From NCBI GenBank assembly GCA_017519965.1, contig JAFWRK010000071.1, positions 1-64,000 of the forward strand: a stretch of DNA of 64,000 bases, in the 5' to 3' direction. The notes below the pieces were generated by a model. The model worked only from the letters and a program-made list of their open reading frames with translations. It had not been told where the DNA came from and searched no databases. Source of the stretch: Bacilli bacterium (lineage in GTDB: Bacteria > Bacillota_I > Bacilli_A > RF39 > UBA660). Positions 1-8,781 of this stretch are shown one piece after another; positions within the stretch are counted from its first letter, which is position 1, and every line of letters starts with the position of its first letter. The translations under genes were made by a program, and so were the position numbers.

Positions 1-437
1 ATTATTAGATGATTAAATATAAATCCACTAAATATAGCTAAAACAAAAGTTAGTATTAATGACTTCTTATTGCTTAAATATTTAGACACATATTTATTAG
101 TTAAAACAAATCTATATAAGAAAAGTAATAATAAATACCAACTAGAATATTTAACATCTATTATATTTAATGAACCATAAATAAAATAATCATATAAAGT
201 AAATGATAGATTCATAAATATAAAGAATAAAAATATTTTAATAATATTATTTTTATTAGTTTTCTTAGAAAAATGTCCAGATATTAAAAAGAATAACGGC
301 ATATGAAATAGATAAATAAAACTAAGAATAGTATTATATTTATCAATTATTACATAATCATAAGTATATAAAAAGTGAGCAAATACTGTAAGTATTATTA
401 ATATTCCTTTTATAGAATCAAATTTATTTCTTCTCAT
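1..437 (-). CDS. Acyltransferase 3-family membrane protein (3' part cut by window edge)
   Basis: The open frame runs from an ATG at 437 off the left edge, giving 145 residues without a stop. The N-terminus shows the acyltransferase-3 pattern: a DSIKG start of the first helix followed by FAHF with its histidine, then HMPLFFLISGHF leading the next helix, and SSWYLL before another. This resembles the fucose 4-O-acetylase/OafA group, integral membrane enzymes that acetylate cell-surface sugars. The family is usually about 330-350 residues, so less than half is visible. The substrate cannot be read from the sequence. Confidence 0.75.
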   Translation of the reverse strand, partial: MRRNKFDSIKGILIILTVFAHFLYTYDYVIIDKYNTILSFIYLFHMPLFFLISGHFSKKTNKNNIIKIFLFFIFMNLSFTLYDYFIYGSLNIIDVKYSSWYLLLLFLYRFVLTNKYVSKYLSNKKSLILTFVLAIFSGFIFNHLI

Positions 438-459
438 AAACAACACCAACTATATTATA

Positions 460-483
460 TAAAAAAAAGAGACAATAGTCTCT
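460..483 (-). terminator. Intrinsic terminator of the PNPOx-like gene
   Basis: Inverted repeat AGAGAC-AATA-GTCTCT (468-483), followed on the minus strand by a run of T. The TAG stop (482-484) overlaps the outer end of the stem. Confidence 0.8.
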
Positions 484-874
484 AAAAATTTATAACTTTA
501 GGAGCTTCAGTAAATGAATAAATAGTAGCAACTCCTGATTCAAAGTATAATACTACAGTATTATCATCATTTTCATTATACATTCCTCTTAATTCAGGAT
601 TTTTATCTAACATATCTTTTTTAGCTTCTACTCTATCATCAACTAATAATTTACCAGATACTCTTATCCATTTACCATCTACAAAACCACAAAGTTCAAC
701 ATTATTATTCTTTTCAATTTGTTTAAAAACATCTTTCTTTTTACCAGTTTGAATATATAGATGATCTTCAAATATTTCAGCAGTCCCAAAAGGTCTTACT
801 CTAGGTTGTTCACCATCTAAAGTAGCTAAATAATAAACTCCACATTTTTTTAAAAATTCTTGAACCTCTTTCAT
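482..874 (-). CDS. Pyridoxamine 5'-phosphate oxidase-like (split-barrel flavin-binding) protein
   Basis: A 130-residue single-domain protein of the PNPOx-like split beta-barrel family, which binds FMN or related cofactors. Typical features are the opening helix and strand KKCGVYYLATLDGEQPRVRP, the FGTAEIFEDHLYIQTGKKKDV segment and the later WIRVSGKL strand. Members of this short group include general-stress and nitroimidazole-resistance (NimA-type) proteins. The true substrate is unknown, and it is not a biosynthetic PdxH (too short, PLP-site residues not evident). An AAGGAGG site precedes the ATG. It lies just after the Cys-rich peptide gene, separated by that gene's terminator. Confidence 0.8.
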   Translation of the reverse strand: MKEVQEFLKKCGVYYLATLDGEQPRVRPFGTAEIFEDHLYIQTGKKKDVFKQIEKNNNVELCGFVDGKWIRVSGKLLVDDRVEAKKDMLDKNPELRGMYNENDDNTVVLYFESGVATIYSFTEAPKVINF

Positions 875-885
875 ATTTCCTCCTT

Positions 886-912
886 ATTAAAAAATAGGAT
901 AAAAATCCTATT
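886..912 (-). terminator. Intrinsic terminator after the Cys-rich peptide gene
   Basis: Inverted repeat AATAGGA (893-899) / TCCTATT (906-912), then a T-run on the minus strand. The TAA stop of the upstream peptide gene (911-913) lies in the stem. Confidence 0.75.
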
Positions 913-1066
913 ATTTTTTACATCCGCAAGAAGATTTTTCACTTTTACATCCGCAATCTTTCTTTTCTTCTTTGCAAGTACATTTTTCATCTGTACAAGT
1001 ACATTCTTTACCTTCTTGACATCCACAAGTACAATCTTTTGAGCAATTACATTTTTTCTTTCCCAT
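911..1066 (-). CDS. 51-residue cysteine-rich, metallothionein-like peptide
   Basis: A short minus-strand ORF: ATG at 1066, TAA at 911, with GGAGG placed 6 bases before the ATG and a terminator directly after. The product has 51 residues with 13 cysteines arranged mostly as CxC pairs (CNC, CTCGC, CTC, CTC, CGC, CGC) separated by Lys/Glu/Asp-rich spacers, and no aromatic residues. This composition is characteristic of metallothioneins and other metal-binding Cys-rich peptides, but I do not recognise a named family. A role in Zn/Cu/Cd binding is inferred. Length filters hide the gene, and the complementary strand carries a longer ORF that is only its shadow. Confidence 0.75.
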   Translation of the reverse strand: MGKKKCNCSKDCTCGCQEGKECTCTDEKCTCKEEKKDCGCKSEKSSCGCKK

Positions 1067-1099
1067 ATAATACCTCCACTACAATAATTATATCATATT

Positions 1100-1354
1100 T
1101 TATTCTTTTTCTATTATTAATTCATTAACAATAGAATCATTACTTATTAAAGTCAAATTATCTAAATGAATATGATCTTTTTCATTATCAGACAAAGCAA
1201 CACCAATAATGTAATCAGCTAATTCAATTAAATCAGCTTTACTCCCTTTTATTAAAACTTCACTATTATTTTTACTAATCATAATTCCATTTGTTGAAGA
1301 GTCAACATTAATATTATTTCTCTCAATATAATCTAATAATATTCTTTTATTCAT
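1100..1354 (-). CDS. Small protein resembling the Imm32 family
   Basis: 84 residues. The central pattern (VLIKGSKADLIELADYI, then HIHLDNLTLI and a C-terminal ELIIEK) resembles Imm32-type proteins, a group named from polymorphic-toxin loci but widely present as stand-alone genes. No toxin gene is adjacent: upstream is the ABC permease gene ending at 1364, nine bases away, so this may be the last gene of that operon. The immunity role is therefore doubtful. The family assignment is from memory of the motif. Confidence 0.5.
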   Translation of the reverse strand: MNKRILLDYIERNNINVDSSTNGIMISKNNSEVLIKGSKADLIELADYIIGVALSDNEKDHIHLDNLTLISNDSIVNELIIEKE

Positions 1355-1363
1355 AAAATACCT

Positions 1364-2980
1364 CTAAACAGTTAATTTATTAAACTCTTTAACACTTATT
1401 TTAGTTAAATATAAGTATAAACAGTAATCAATTACTAAATAAATAATAAAAGAAATAAACAATATTAATGTAGCATTATACTTACCAATTATTTTACTAA
1501 TTAAAACAATAGATACAACAAATAATATCATTCCAATCATTACTGCTATAAAAGAACTCATACTTTGTTTTACTACTTCAGTAGGATTATCAAAATCTAA
1601 TTTAGGAAATTTTAAATTAATAATTAGTCCAACAAAATGAGAAACTAAAGGTATTAAGATATATAAAGATAATAATAAGATCATGTCTATAAAACTTATA
1701 TTAAATCTTATAAATAAAATAATATTCCCTATTACAAACACTGGAGTAGTAAGTGCTAAACCGGATAAAATTTTAGATAATAAAATAGTTTTAGTACTTA
1801 TAGGTAAACTCTTTAAAATATTTATATTTCTACCTTCTAAACTAATTAAAGAATTAGTAATAGAGGTCATATATGCAGTAGCTGATAGTAATCCAAAAAT
1901 GATAATAGAAAGATTAGAATTAATCAATTTTAAAGAAATATTTAGAGTATTCTTATCAGTAAGTATAGGAATCATACTATCAAACTTAATACAAATATAT
2001 AAAACTGCAATTATATATAAAACTAAACCAAATCCAGCATTAATAATAAATACAGGAATGTTAAAAAATGTTTTTACCTCTTTAGATATTAAAGATTTAA
2101 TAACTGATTTAGTTTTTATTTTTAAACTACCTATATTAGTTTTATTAGAAGTAATGACCTTCTTTAGTCTTGAATTTATTTTAAAGTATATTTTATTTAA
2201 TATAAATATAAAAGCAACAGTAATTACTATATTAATAATTATATATAATAATAAATCTTTAATATTAAAATTAGTAACAAGATTAGCATATACTCCAGAA
2301 GGATAATAAATTTTAGTAATAATCTCATTAATACTATTTGCATGTTTAAATATGTTTTCTAAAATATTATCTAGACTGTATGAATAATAGAAAACTCCTA
2401 ACAAAAATATAATAGAAATAATAATACTAGCAAGATTTTTATGTTTAAATCTAGAAGTAATACTAGAAGATATTACGCCAATAATACAAGATATAATAAT
2501 TGGAATAATAGGCATAAATAATAACATTAATATACTAGATATAAAGAATAAATAATTAAAAGAATCTGCCCATCTAAGATATGCAATTACTAATGGAATC
2601 ATAAATAATGTATCAAATAATAATTCAAAAACGTAAAACTTAAATATTCTAACAAATACAACAGTAGATCTTTTAATAGGTAATGATAACAATAATTGAT
2701 CATCCTTACAATTAAATAATAAAGATCCAGATTTATATATACCTTGAATAACAGTTAAAAGTGATATTAAAAACATAAATAAAGATAAAGCAATATATTG
2801 TAAATGTAATGGAGCTAATCCTTCTAATAACATATTAGCATATGACCAGATTGCAAACATGAAACAAAAAGAAACAAGTAATACTAAACCTTTATTCTTT
2901 TTACCATTCTTAGACTTAATCTTAAAAATGTTCATGTCACTGGACATAACAGCTTTAATAAGTGAAACTACCTTTTTCAT
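1364..2980 (-). CDS. ABC transporter permease (exporter type, multi-pass)
   Basis: 538 residues, almost entirely hydrophobic, with roughly ten to twelve predicted membrane helices in two halves. A basic loop near residues 280-300 separates them, giving a duplicated ABC-2-like layout. Its start overlaps the stop of the ATPase gene by one base (TAATG), so the two are translationally coupled and form one exporter. No periplasmic-binding or large extracellular domain is present. The cargo is unknown; paired transporters of this shape often export peptides or lipids. Confidence 0.8.
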   Translation of the reverse strand: MKKVVSLIKAVMSSDMNIFKIKSKNGKKNKGLVLLVSFCFMFAIWSYANMLLEGLAPLHLQYIALSLFMFLISLLTVIQGIYKSGSLLFNCKDDQLLLSLPIKRSTVVFVRIFKFYVFELLFDTLFMIPLVIAYLRWADSFNYLFFISSILMLLFMPIIPIIISCIIGVISSSITSRFKHKNLASIIISIIFLLGVFYYSYSLDNILENIFKHANSINEIITKIYYPSGVYANLVTNFNIKDLLLYIIINIVITVAFIFILNKIYFKINSRLKKVITSNKTNIGSLKIKTKSVIKSLISKEVKTFFNIPVFIINAGFGLVLYIIAVLYICIKFDSMIPILTDKNTLNISLKLINSNLSIIIFGLLSATAYMTSITNSLISLEGRNINILKSLPISTKTILLSKILSGLALTTPVFVIGNIILFIRFNISFIDMILLLSLYILIPLVSHFVGLIINLKFPKLDFDNPTEVVKQSMSSFIAVMIGMILFVVSIVLISKIIGKYNATLILFISFIIYLVIDYCLYLYLTKISVKEFNKLTV

Positions 2981-3687
2981 TATTTATCCTCTAACTCCAT
3001 AAATACTTTTTCTAAAGATTTATCTCCTTTAATATCTTTCATATTACCACTTTTAATAACTTTACCATTTTTAATAATAGCTACTCTAGAACATAGTTTT
3101 TCGGCAACATCAAGTATATGAGTTGAATAAAATACTACTTTACCTTCTTTTACCATTTCATTTAATATCTCTTTTATATCAAATACAGCTTTAGGATCTA
3201 ATCCAACAAAAGGTTCATCCATAATTAAATATTTAGGATCATGTGCTAAAGCAGATATTAATACTATCTTTTGTTTCATACCATGAGAATAACTATCAAT
3301 AGTATCATTTAACTTATCTTCCATCTCAAACATTTTTGCATATTTTTTTATTTTATTTTTTCTAGTTTCAGTATCAATTTCATACATATCACAGATAAAA
3401 TTAATATAATCAATAGCTTTCATATGTTCATATGTCTCCGGATTATCAGGCACATAAGCCATAAGCTTTTTACACTCTACTGGTTTATCTTTAATAGACA
3501 TTCCATCTATTAAGATATCACCTTCATCAAAATCATGAATACCAACAATAGACTTAATAAGAGTCGTCTTACCTGCTCCATTATGTCCAATAAAAGCAAA
3601 TATATCTCCATCTTTTACATCAAAAGATATATTATCTATTGCTTTCTTATTACCATATTTTTTAGTTACATTTTTAACCTCTATCAT
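2980..3687 (-). CDS. ABC transporter ATP-binding protein
   Basis: 235 residues with all nucleotide-binding elements: Walker A GHNGAGKTT (34-42), ABC signature YSHGMKQK, Walker B LIMDEPFVGLDP with the catalytic Glu, and the H-loop STHIL. This subunit powers the permease encoded directly downstream. The signature reads SHGMK rather than LSGGQ, which is common in the ABC-2 export group (EcsA/NatA-like). The GNAT gene upstream is 12 bases away, so the operon is probably GNAT, ATPase, permease, Imm32-like protein. Confidence 0.92.
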   Translation of the reverse strand: MIEVKNVTKKYGNKKAIDNISFDVKDGDIFAFIGHNGAGKTTLIKSIVGIHDFDEGDILIDGMSIKDKPVECKKLMAYVPDNPETYEHMKAIDYINFICDMYEIDTETRKNKIKKYAKMFEMEDKLNDTIDSYSHGMKQKIVLISALAHDPKYLIMDEPFVGLDPKAVFDIKEILNEMVKEGKVVFYSTHILDVAEKLCSRVAIIKNGKVIKSGNMKDIKGDKSLEKVFMELEDK

Positions 3688-3699
3688 ATTAATTCCTTC

Positions 3700-4215
3700 C
3701 TATTTAAAATCATAAGTATATAGATTTTCTTCTAATAATTGACCATTAGGTAAAGTAATTGGATTAGTACCAACAAAAGTAGATCCCATATGTATATAAA
3801 ACGAATTAGTTGGATTAGTTGAAAGACATCCTATTATCATTTTACTATATCCCATATCTTTTAATTCTTCTATAGCTTTATTAAATAGTACTTTACCAAA
3901 TCCATAACCTTTAACACTATTTAATAAATATAAAGCACCTAATTCACCATAATCTTTATAATTATCATATTTAGTAATTCTAACTCTAAGAATTCCAACA
4001 TATTTATTATCGCACTTTAATAAAAATCTTCTAGAACCATCATTCATAACACTATTTAACTTATCTACTTTTTTATTAATTTCAGACTCAGTATTGATAA
4101 GTTCTAAAAAGTCATCATTAACAATTCCATTATATGATTCCTTCCAAGATTGAGCACTAACTTTAGCAAAATCATATACATTATTAGAATCCATTCTTTC
4201 TATAATATAATCCAT
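3700..4215 (-). CDS. GNAT-family N-acetyltransferase
   Basis: 171 residues with the GNAT fold. A hydrophobic strand GALYLL is followed by the acetyl-CoA pyrophosphate loop VKGYGFGKVLFNKA (the Q/RxxGxG/A region), and a C-terminal half contains FYIHMGSTFVG, typical of the last helix and strand. The N-terminal segment AQSWKESYNGIV is like small-molecule or peptide GNATs. Substrate unknown. It has its own promoter-like sequence at 4232-4240 and leads into the ABC exporter genes, possibly as a self-modification or resistance function (inference). Confidence 0.85.
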   Translation of the reverse strand: MDYIIERMDSNNVYDFAKVSAQSWKESYNGIVNDDFLELINTESEINKKVDKLNSVMNDGSRRFLLKCDNKYVGILRVRITKYDNYKDYGELGALYLLNSVKGYGFGKVLFNKAIEELKDMGYSKMIIGCLSTNPTNSFYIHMGSTFVGTNPITLPNGQLLEENLYTYDFK

Positions 4216-4231
4216 ATAATCACCTAAGAAA

Positions 4232-4240
4232 ATTATATCA
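4232..4240 (-). promoter_or_regulatory. Extended -10 promoter for the GNAT/ABC operon
   Basis: Minus strand reads TGATATAAT about 25 bases upstream of the GNAT ATG, with a GGTGAT ribosome site between. No clear -35 box is seen. Confidence 0.55.
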
Positions 4241-4251
4241 CATAATAATAA

Positions 4252-4273
4252 AAAACAGTCATAAGACTGTTTT
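4252..4273 (-). terminator. Terminator of the SipW-type surface operon
   Basis: Perfect inverted repeat AAAACAGTC (4252-4260), loop ATAA, GACTGTTTT (4265-4273), followed by T-rich sequence on the minus strand. The TAA stop at 4272-4274 starts inside the stem. Confidence 0.85.
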
Positions 4274-6470
4274 ATTGTAAATGAACAGTTTGATATGTAT
4301 TACCGTTAATAGTTTCAGTACCATATATTCTAGTAGCATTTTGTTCCAAATCATCTACTACTCCATTAATAGAATCAGTAATACCTTTAATAGTTCCATC
4401 ATAGAAATTAAGTACACTAGTATTGTTAACTCCATAATTATAACCTTGTATTATCGGAGAACTAGAATTAATATTACCATCTTTACTACCAATAGTCATA
4501 GTAGCAGTATTTTCAATAGCATTAAATCCTGTAGAAACAATAGTTCCACCAGTAATATAAACATGTCCAGATGAAAGGTTTTGTACAGTAGCTCTTTCTG
4601 AAGTAGTTGAAGAAAGATATGCTGTACCAGATATATATAAAGTACCACCATTATTATATATAGCTTGTCTTATACCAGTAGCTTCTATTGAACCTCCACT
4701 AACATATAAAACAGCACCAGCAACATTATTAATTGCTCCTTGTCTAGTATTTGAAGTAATTCTTCCATTAGTAATAGTAAGAGTACCACTATTAGCTATA
4801 ACAGGACTATTACCACTATTACTAATGGTATAGTTTCGTAAATCAAACACAATATTTTGATTAGCAGCTATAGTTAAAGCTTCACTAGTATTTCTAAGTA
4901 AAGTAATAGTAGTTAAAGTATTATTTTTAGGAACATCAGCAATAGCTAATTGTAAAGTATGATAAGATGTACCATTCATTTCAGCTACAATTATTTGAGA
5001 TATATGAGTCCAATGAGCATATAAATCAGTATCAGCATTAATAATAGAACTAGAAGTAACTTCAGTACCATTAACAGGATCAGTAAACCATCCATCAAAT
5101 TCATAATCTGTATATACAGGAGTAGGAAGATTTCCAACAGCAGTACCTTTTCTCAATTCTCTATAACCTTCTCCAACAGTACCACCATTTGGATAAAAAT
5201 ACACTTTAACAACTTCAGCTAAACTTAAAGTATTATAAGAATAACCACCTATTGACTCAGTTTGATGTAACAAATCACAAGAAGTTTCAATATCAGAAAT
5301 TAATGTTTCATCATTAACGGAAGCAGTTTTACCCTTAATAATTCCATCATAAAAATTAAACCCAGTAGTAGTATTAACACCATTTATATAACCTTGAATA
5401 ATTGGAGAATCAGGATCAGGCGTACCATCTTTTACTCCTATCGTTAAATTATTAATATTTACAACAGCACTATAACGAGTAGAAACAATGGTACCTCCAG
5501 TAATAAGTACATTACCAGAAGCTAAGTTCTGAACAGTACCTCTTTGATTAGTAGTAGCACTCAAATAAGCTGATCCAGTTATCTCAAGAGTTCCACCATT
5601 ATTATAGATTGCTTGTCTAGTACCAGTAGCAATAATTCTTCCACCACTAACTAATAAATGACCAGTAGATTCATTATTAATAGCACCTTGAGAAGTATCA
5701 GAAGTAATAGTTCCATTATTAATTTCTAAAGTTCCATAATTAACAACAACGTTTTTAACGCCATCATTACTTAAAAAATTATTTTGTAAATCAAAAACAA
5801 TGTTTTTATCAGCAGGTATTGTAACAAGCTCACTAGAATTCTTAATTAAAGTAACAGTAGTTCTAGTATTAACAGGAACAGCATCAACAGCTTGTTGTAA
5901 AGTATCATAATAATCATTACCTACTCTAGCCTTATAATTAACTTCATCAAAAGTAAATACCAAATTATATGGAAAAGTAGTATTAACACCATCATATTCA
6001 CCTTGTTTATACTTTATAGTTAAATAAAACTCAGAAGTAGCTCCATAATTACATTGATTATTAGCATCACATAAAGGATATCCAATTGAATAATCAGTTA
6101 ATTCATATTCTAGATGTGAATCTAATCCTGTAATAGAAGTTATTTTCATCTCAGACGCCAAAAAGACAGTTACAGATATCTTATATGTAACTGTTGAATC
6201 ACTGTTTGGTAAAGAAAGTGTCCCATATATATTACTAACATTATAATCTTCAGCACTGCTAATACCACCATTAGTAGTAGAAGAAGCTAATATACCAGTA
6301 ATTCTAGCATCTCCTATAGGTTTAACAGATGCCATAATATTTTCCATCCTACCAGTAGTAGAAGATGAAGCATAAGCTAAAGTAAGAAAGAAAATACTAA
6401 ATATAATGAATAATGAAACACATCTTACATAAAAATCTATTTTTTTCTTCTCATCACCTGTTTTAACCAT
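4272..6470 (-). CDS. Large surface protein: two beta-helix domains around an InlB-type repeat
   Basis: About 732 residues from the ATG at 6470. That start is preferred over ones further upstream because AAGGA lies 8 bases before it and ATGGTTAA overlaps the preceding stop. A membrane or signal helix is near residues 15-40, ending in ALAYA-SSS. Two similar halves follow, roughly 200-425 and 505-732. Each opens with a YxTLQxAVxxVP/AIADVP segment and then repeated G-rich strands (NNGGTLEITG, NGTITS, VYITGGTIVS) typical of right-handed parallel beta-helix adhesins. Between them is a GWFTDPVNGTEV...LYAHW unit, an InlB B-repeat/Flg_new domain. It is the last gene of the TasA-like/SipW operon and probably an exported matrix or adhesion protein. 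Confidence 0.75.
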   Translation of the reverse strand: MVKTGDEKKKIDFYVRCVSLFIIFSIFFLTLAYASSSTTGRMENIMASVKPIGDARITGILASSTTNGGISSAEDYNVSNIYGTLSLPNSDSTVTYKISVTVFLASEMKITSITGLDSHLEYELTDYSIGYPLCDANNQCNYGATSEFYLTIKYKQGEYDGVNTTFPYNLVFTFDEVNYKARVGNDYYDTLQQAVDAVPVNTRTTVTLIKNSSELVTIPADKNIVFDLQNNFLSNDGVKNVVVNYGTLEINNGTITSDTSQGAINNESTGHLLVSGGRIIATGTRQAIYNNGGTLEITGSAYLSATTNQRGTVQNLASGNVLITGGTIVSTRYSAVVNINNLTIGVKDGTPDPDSPIIQGYINGVNTTTGFNFYDGIIKGKTASVNDETLISDIETSCDLLHQTESIGGYSYNTLSLAEVVKVYFYPNGGTVGEGYRELRKGTAVGNLPTPVYTDYEFDGWFTDPVNGTEVTSSSIINADTDLYAHWTHISQIIVAEMNGTSYHTLQLAIADVPKNNTLTTITLLRNTSEALTIAANQNIVFDLRNYTISNSGNSPVIANSGTLTITNGRITSNTRQGAINNVAGAVLYVSGGSIEATGIRQAIYNNGGTLYISGTAYLSSTTSERATVQNLSSGHVYITGGTIVSTGFNAIENTATMTIGSKDGNINSSSPIIQGYNYGVNNTSVLNFYDGTIKGITDSINGVVDDLEQNATRIYGTETINGNTYQTVHLQ

Positions 6471-7572
6471 TACTTTCATCCTTATTAAAAGATTGAGCAT
6501 CTACTTCATATCTATATAAATTATTATCGTTAATAACAAAGAATTCACATTTAGCATGTTCTTTAATAACGTGATAATTAATAGGTTCCTTAGTATTATC
6601 TCTAACATCAACTAATTCTTGGAAGTTTTCAACTTCTATTAAATTATAATCACTTAAATCTGGAACAGATTTAACATTAATAATAATACGATCATATCCC
6701 ATTAATAATCTTCTAACAAATTTGTCATAAGCACTTAAATTCTTTTTAGTAATTAAGTAAATCATCTTTAATAAAGAAACAAGTACATATAACATCAAAA
6801 TAAAGATAATTACACTAAATACAATAAAACTGATATCATTAACAACAAATTTCTTATCTAATTTAATATTCTTAGAATTATTAATATTTGTATTATCTAA
6901 AGATATACTAATCTCTTGTTCAGAAAGAGGAATAGATAAAATAACATTATTCTTATTATTAAACTCATAAGAATTAGAATCCTTATTCTTCTCATTAATT
7001 TCTAAATAAACATCTAAACGACTAGTTGTATTAACTGCATAATTAGACTTAAATTCATTAGCTAAATTATTATAATATTGGTAGTCTATAATAACATCTC
7101 TATCAATAATGTATTCTTTTTTATTAACCATCTCATCAATGATATCTTTAGTCAAATTATAATCTTTTTCAAAGAATATCTTAGAGTTATTTTGACTAGC
7201 TATAACTAGTTTTGCTATAACTTTATAATTAATATCCAAATCACTATTTTCAGTAGCAACAAAATTATAATTATATTTAATCTTAATTTTATCAATTAAA
7301 CTAGCAACATAAGCCATATCTTTATCAAGATAAGAAGATTCATAAAAATTATTATCTTTTAAATAAACTTTATAATCTACATTACTAACCTCTTTGTAAG
7401 TAATTACCTTACTTTTAGTTATAGAAAAAGATCTATTAAATGTATAGAATAATCCACAAATTAATAAAATCAAAAATATAGTATCTAGAATTAATCTAGT
7501 TCTTATTCTACGATGAAACTTATATCTTAATTGTCTTTGTAATACAACTTTAGATTTTTTATTACTAGCCAT
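6463..7572 (-). CDS. DUF5305-like membrane protein of the SipW operon
   Basis: 369 residues. A basic N-terminus (RRIRTRLILD) leads to a helix at about 30-48, an extracellular region of roughly 200 residues with the YKVYLKDNNFYESSYLDKD opening, a second helix near 255-280, and a cytosolic tail containing a winged, mostly charged segment. This outside domain between two helices resembles DUF5305 proteins, which are found beside SipW-like peptidases in archaea and Firmicutes. The assignment rests on architecture and context. It lies 11 bases after the signal peptidase gene and overlaps the next gene by 8 bases, so it probably assembles or scaffolds the surface proteins (inference). Confidence 0.5.
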   Translation of the reverse strand: MASNKKSKVVLQRQLRYKFHRRIRTRLILDTIFLILLICGLFYTFNRSFSITKSKVITYKEVSNVDYKVYLKDNNFYESSYLDKDMAYVASLIDKIKIKYNYNFVATENSDLDINYKVIAKLVIASQNNSKIFFEKDYNLTKDIIDEMVNKKEYIIDRDVIIDYQYYNNLANEFKSNYAVNTTSRLDVYLEINEKNKDSNSYEFNNKNNVILSIPLSEQEISISLDNTNINNSKNIKLDKKFVVNDISFIVFSVIIFILMLYVLVSLLKMIYLITKKNLSAYDKFVRRLLMGYDRIIINVKSVPDLSDYNLIEVENFQELVDVRDNTKEPINYHVIKEHAKCEFFVINDNNLYRYEVDAQSFNKDESNG

Positions 7573-7583
7573 ATTACTCCTCC

Positions 7584-8708
7584 TTATCTTTCACTTAACC
7601 ATACTGTGGGATAACCAATAAAACCAATTTTATGATTTACTTTTCCCACAATATTATCTTTTTGGATTAAGAAATCATCAATATTATCATTAGTATCACC
7701 TTTAGTATAGTAAACATACGAATTATTTAACTTCATTTTTTTGACTATTCTATGTACAACTATAACATCATCTTTTTTATAAGCAATAACTTGTCCTTCT
7801 TTTAAAGAGTCTTTATTACACCCTCTATCAACAATAACAACATCGCCTTTTTTTATTTCAGGTTCCATGCTTCCACTACCTATTGCAATAACATAAAATC
7901 TAAAATATCCACTATAAAAATAAATTAAAGTTAAAACAATAATAGTAGGAATAATAGCTCCCTTTATCTTCCTTTTATAATAATTACTTGGAAGATAATG
8001 ATCTTCTTTTCTATCAAAGAATTTCAAGATTCTAAAAGCGAATATTATAGGTACTAATAAATTAATTATTGATACTAAATACTCATTAGGATTAGGTAAT
8101 AAAGGAATTAAATATGGATACAAAGAAAATATTAAGTCAAACATGATAATCGGTTTATAACCCATCTTCTTAGATATATAAGTATAAGCTAAGTTTCTTG
8201 ATATTGTAGGCAATATTGTTAAAGCAACAAATCTTAATACTTCATATCCAGATTTTAATGAAGCATAATATATACTATTTGTCATATCAAATAATATAAA
8301 CAATACTATTACAAAAGCAGTAGAAATCTTACTTCCATCAGCTTTGCATAACATATTGTAGCGAAAAAACTCTCTTAATATACAATATAAAATTGTAGGA
8401 ATAATAAACTGAGTAAAACCATATAAAGTATAGTAATTTTGAGTTTTAACATATCCAACAATAAATCCTAATATATAAAATAGTAAAAAAAATGAAATTG
8501 AATAAATAAAAACCTCAAATATAACATCATTTAAGTATCTATGATTATCTTTTTCAATTACAAAAAATATATGAAATATCAAAAGAAGAAATAGTAAAAA
8601 TAAAATCATTTTATAGGAAGATAAAAAATTAAACACAAAAGAATTAATTAATAAAATAAGAATTAATAAAAAAGCAAAAAATATTAACCTCTTGTATCCT
8701 TTTTTCAT
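7584..8708 (-). CDS. sipW: SipW-type (ER-type, Ser-His) signal peptidase I with multi-helix N-terminus
   Basis: About 374 residues from ATG 8708, chosen because AGGAGGAG precedes it; an in-frame start 24 codons upstream lacks a site. The C-terminal 100 residues are an S26B peptidase: GSGSMEPEIKKGDVV with the catalytic Ser (near 280), then VIVVHRIV where the general base is His instead of the usual Lys (near 319), then YTKGDTN. The first 260 residues are eight or so membrane helices, an extended N-terminal domain unlike the one-helix SipW of Bacillus. It lies directly after a TasA-like gene and presumably cleaves that protein. Confidence 0.85.
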   Translation of the reverse strand: MKKGYKRLIFFAFLLILILLINSFVFNFLSSYKMILFLLFLLLIFHIFFVIEKDNHRYLNDVIFEVFIYSISFFLLFYILGFIVGYVKTQNYYTLYGFTQFIIPTILYCILREFFRYNMLCKADGSKISTAFVIVLFILFDMTNSIYYASLKSGYEVLRFVALTILPTISRNLAYTYISKKMGYKPIIMFDLIFSLYPYLIPLLPNPNEYLVSIINLLVPIIFAFRILKFFDRKEDHYLPSNYYKRKIKGAIIPTIIVLTLIYFYSGYFRFYVIAIGSGSMEPEIKKGDVVIVDRGCNKDSLKEGQVIAYKKDDVIVVHRIVKKMKLNNSYVYYTKGDTNDNIDDFLIQKDNIVGKVNHKIGFIGYPTVWLSER

Positions 8709-8730
8709 GATTCTCCTCCTATATAATGTA

Positions 8731-8769
8731 ATATAGTTTAAGGAGCTATAAAAGCACCTTAAACTATAT
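8731..8769 (-). promoter_or_regulatory. 13-bp hairpin between the TasA-like gene and sipW
   Basis: Perfect inverted repeat ATATAGTTTAAGG (8731-8743) and CCTTAAACTATAT (8757-8769), starting 12 bases past the TasA-like stop and just before the sipW ribosome site. No T-run follows, so it is more likely an mRNA-stabilising or processing element, or a leaky attenuator that makes structural protein exceed peptidase, than a full terminator. Confidence 0.6.
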
Positions 8770-8781
8770 TCAAAAATCATT

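Noticed and set aside
860..1042. 60-codon plus-strand ORF across the Cys-rich gene
   Set aside because: It is the antisense reading of the Cys-rich peptide (Phe/Ser/Thr from complementary codons) with no ribosome site.
1683..2306. 207-codon plus-strand ORF opposite the ABC permease
   Set aside because: It is the complement of a clearly coding membrane protein, has no ribosome site, and its sequence only mirrors AT-rich helix codons.
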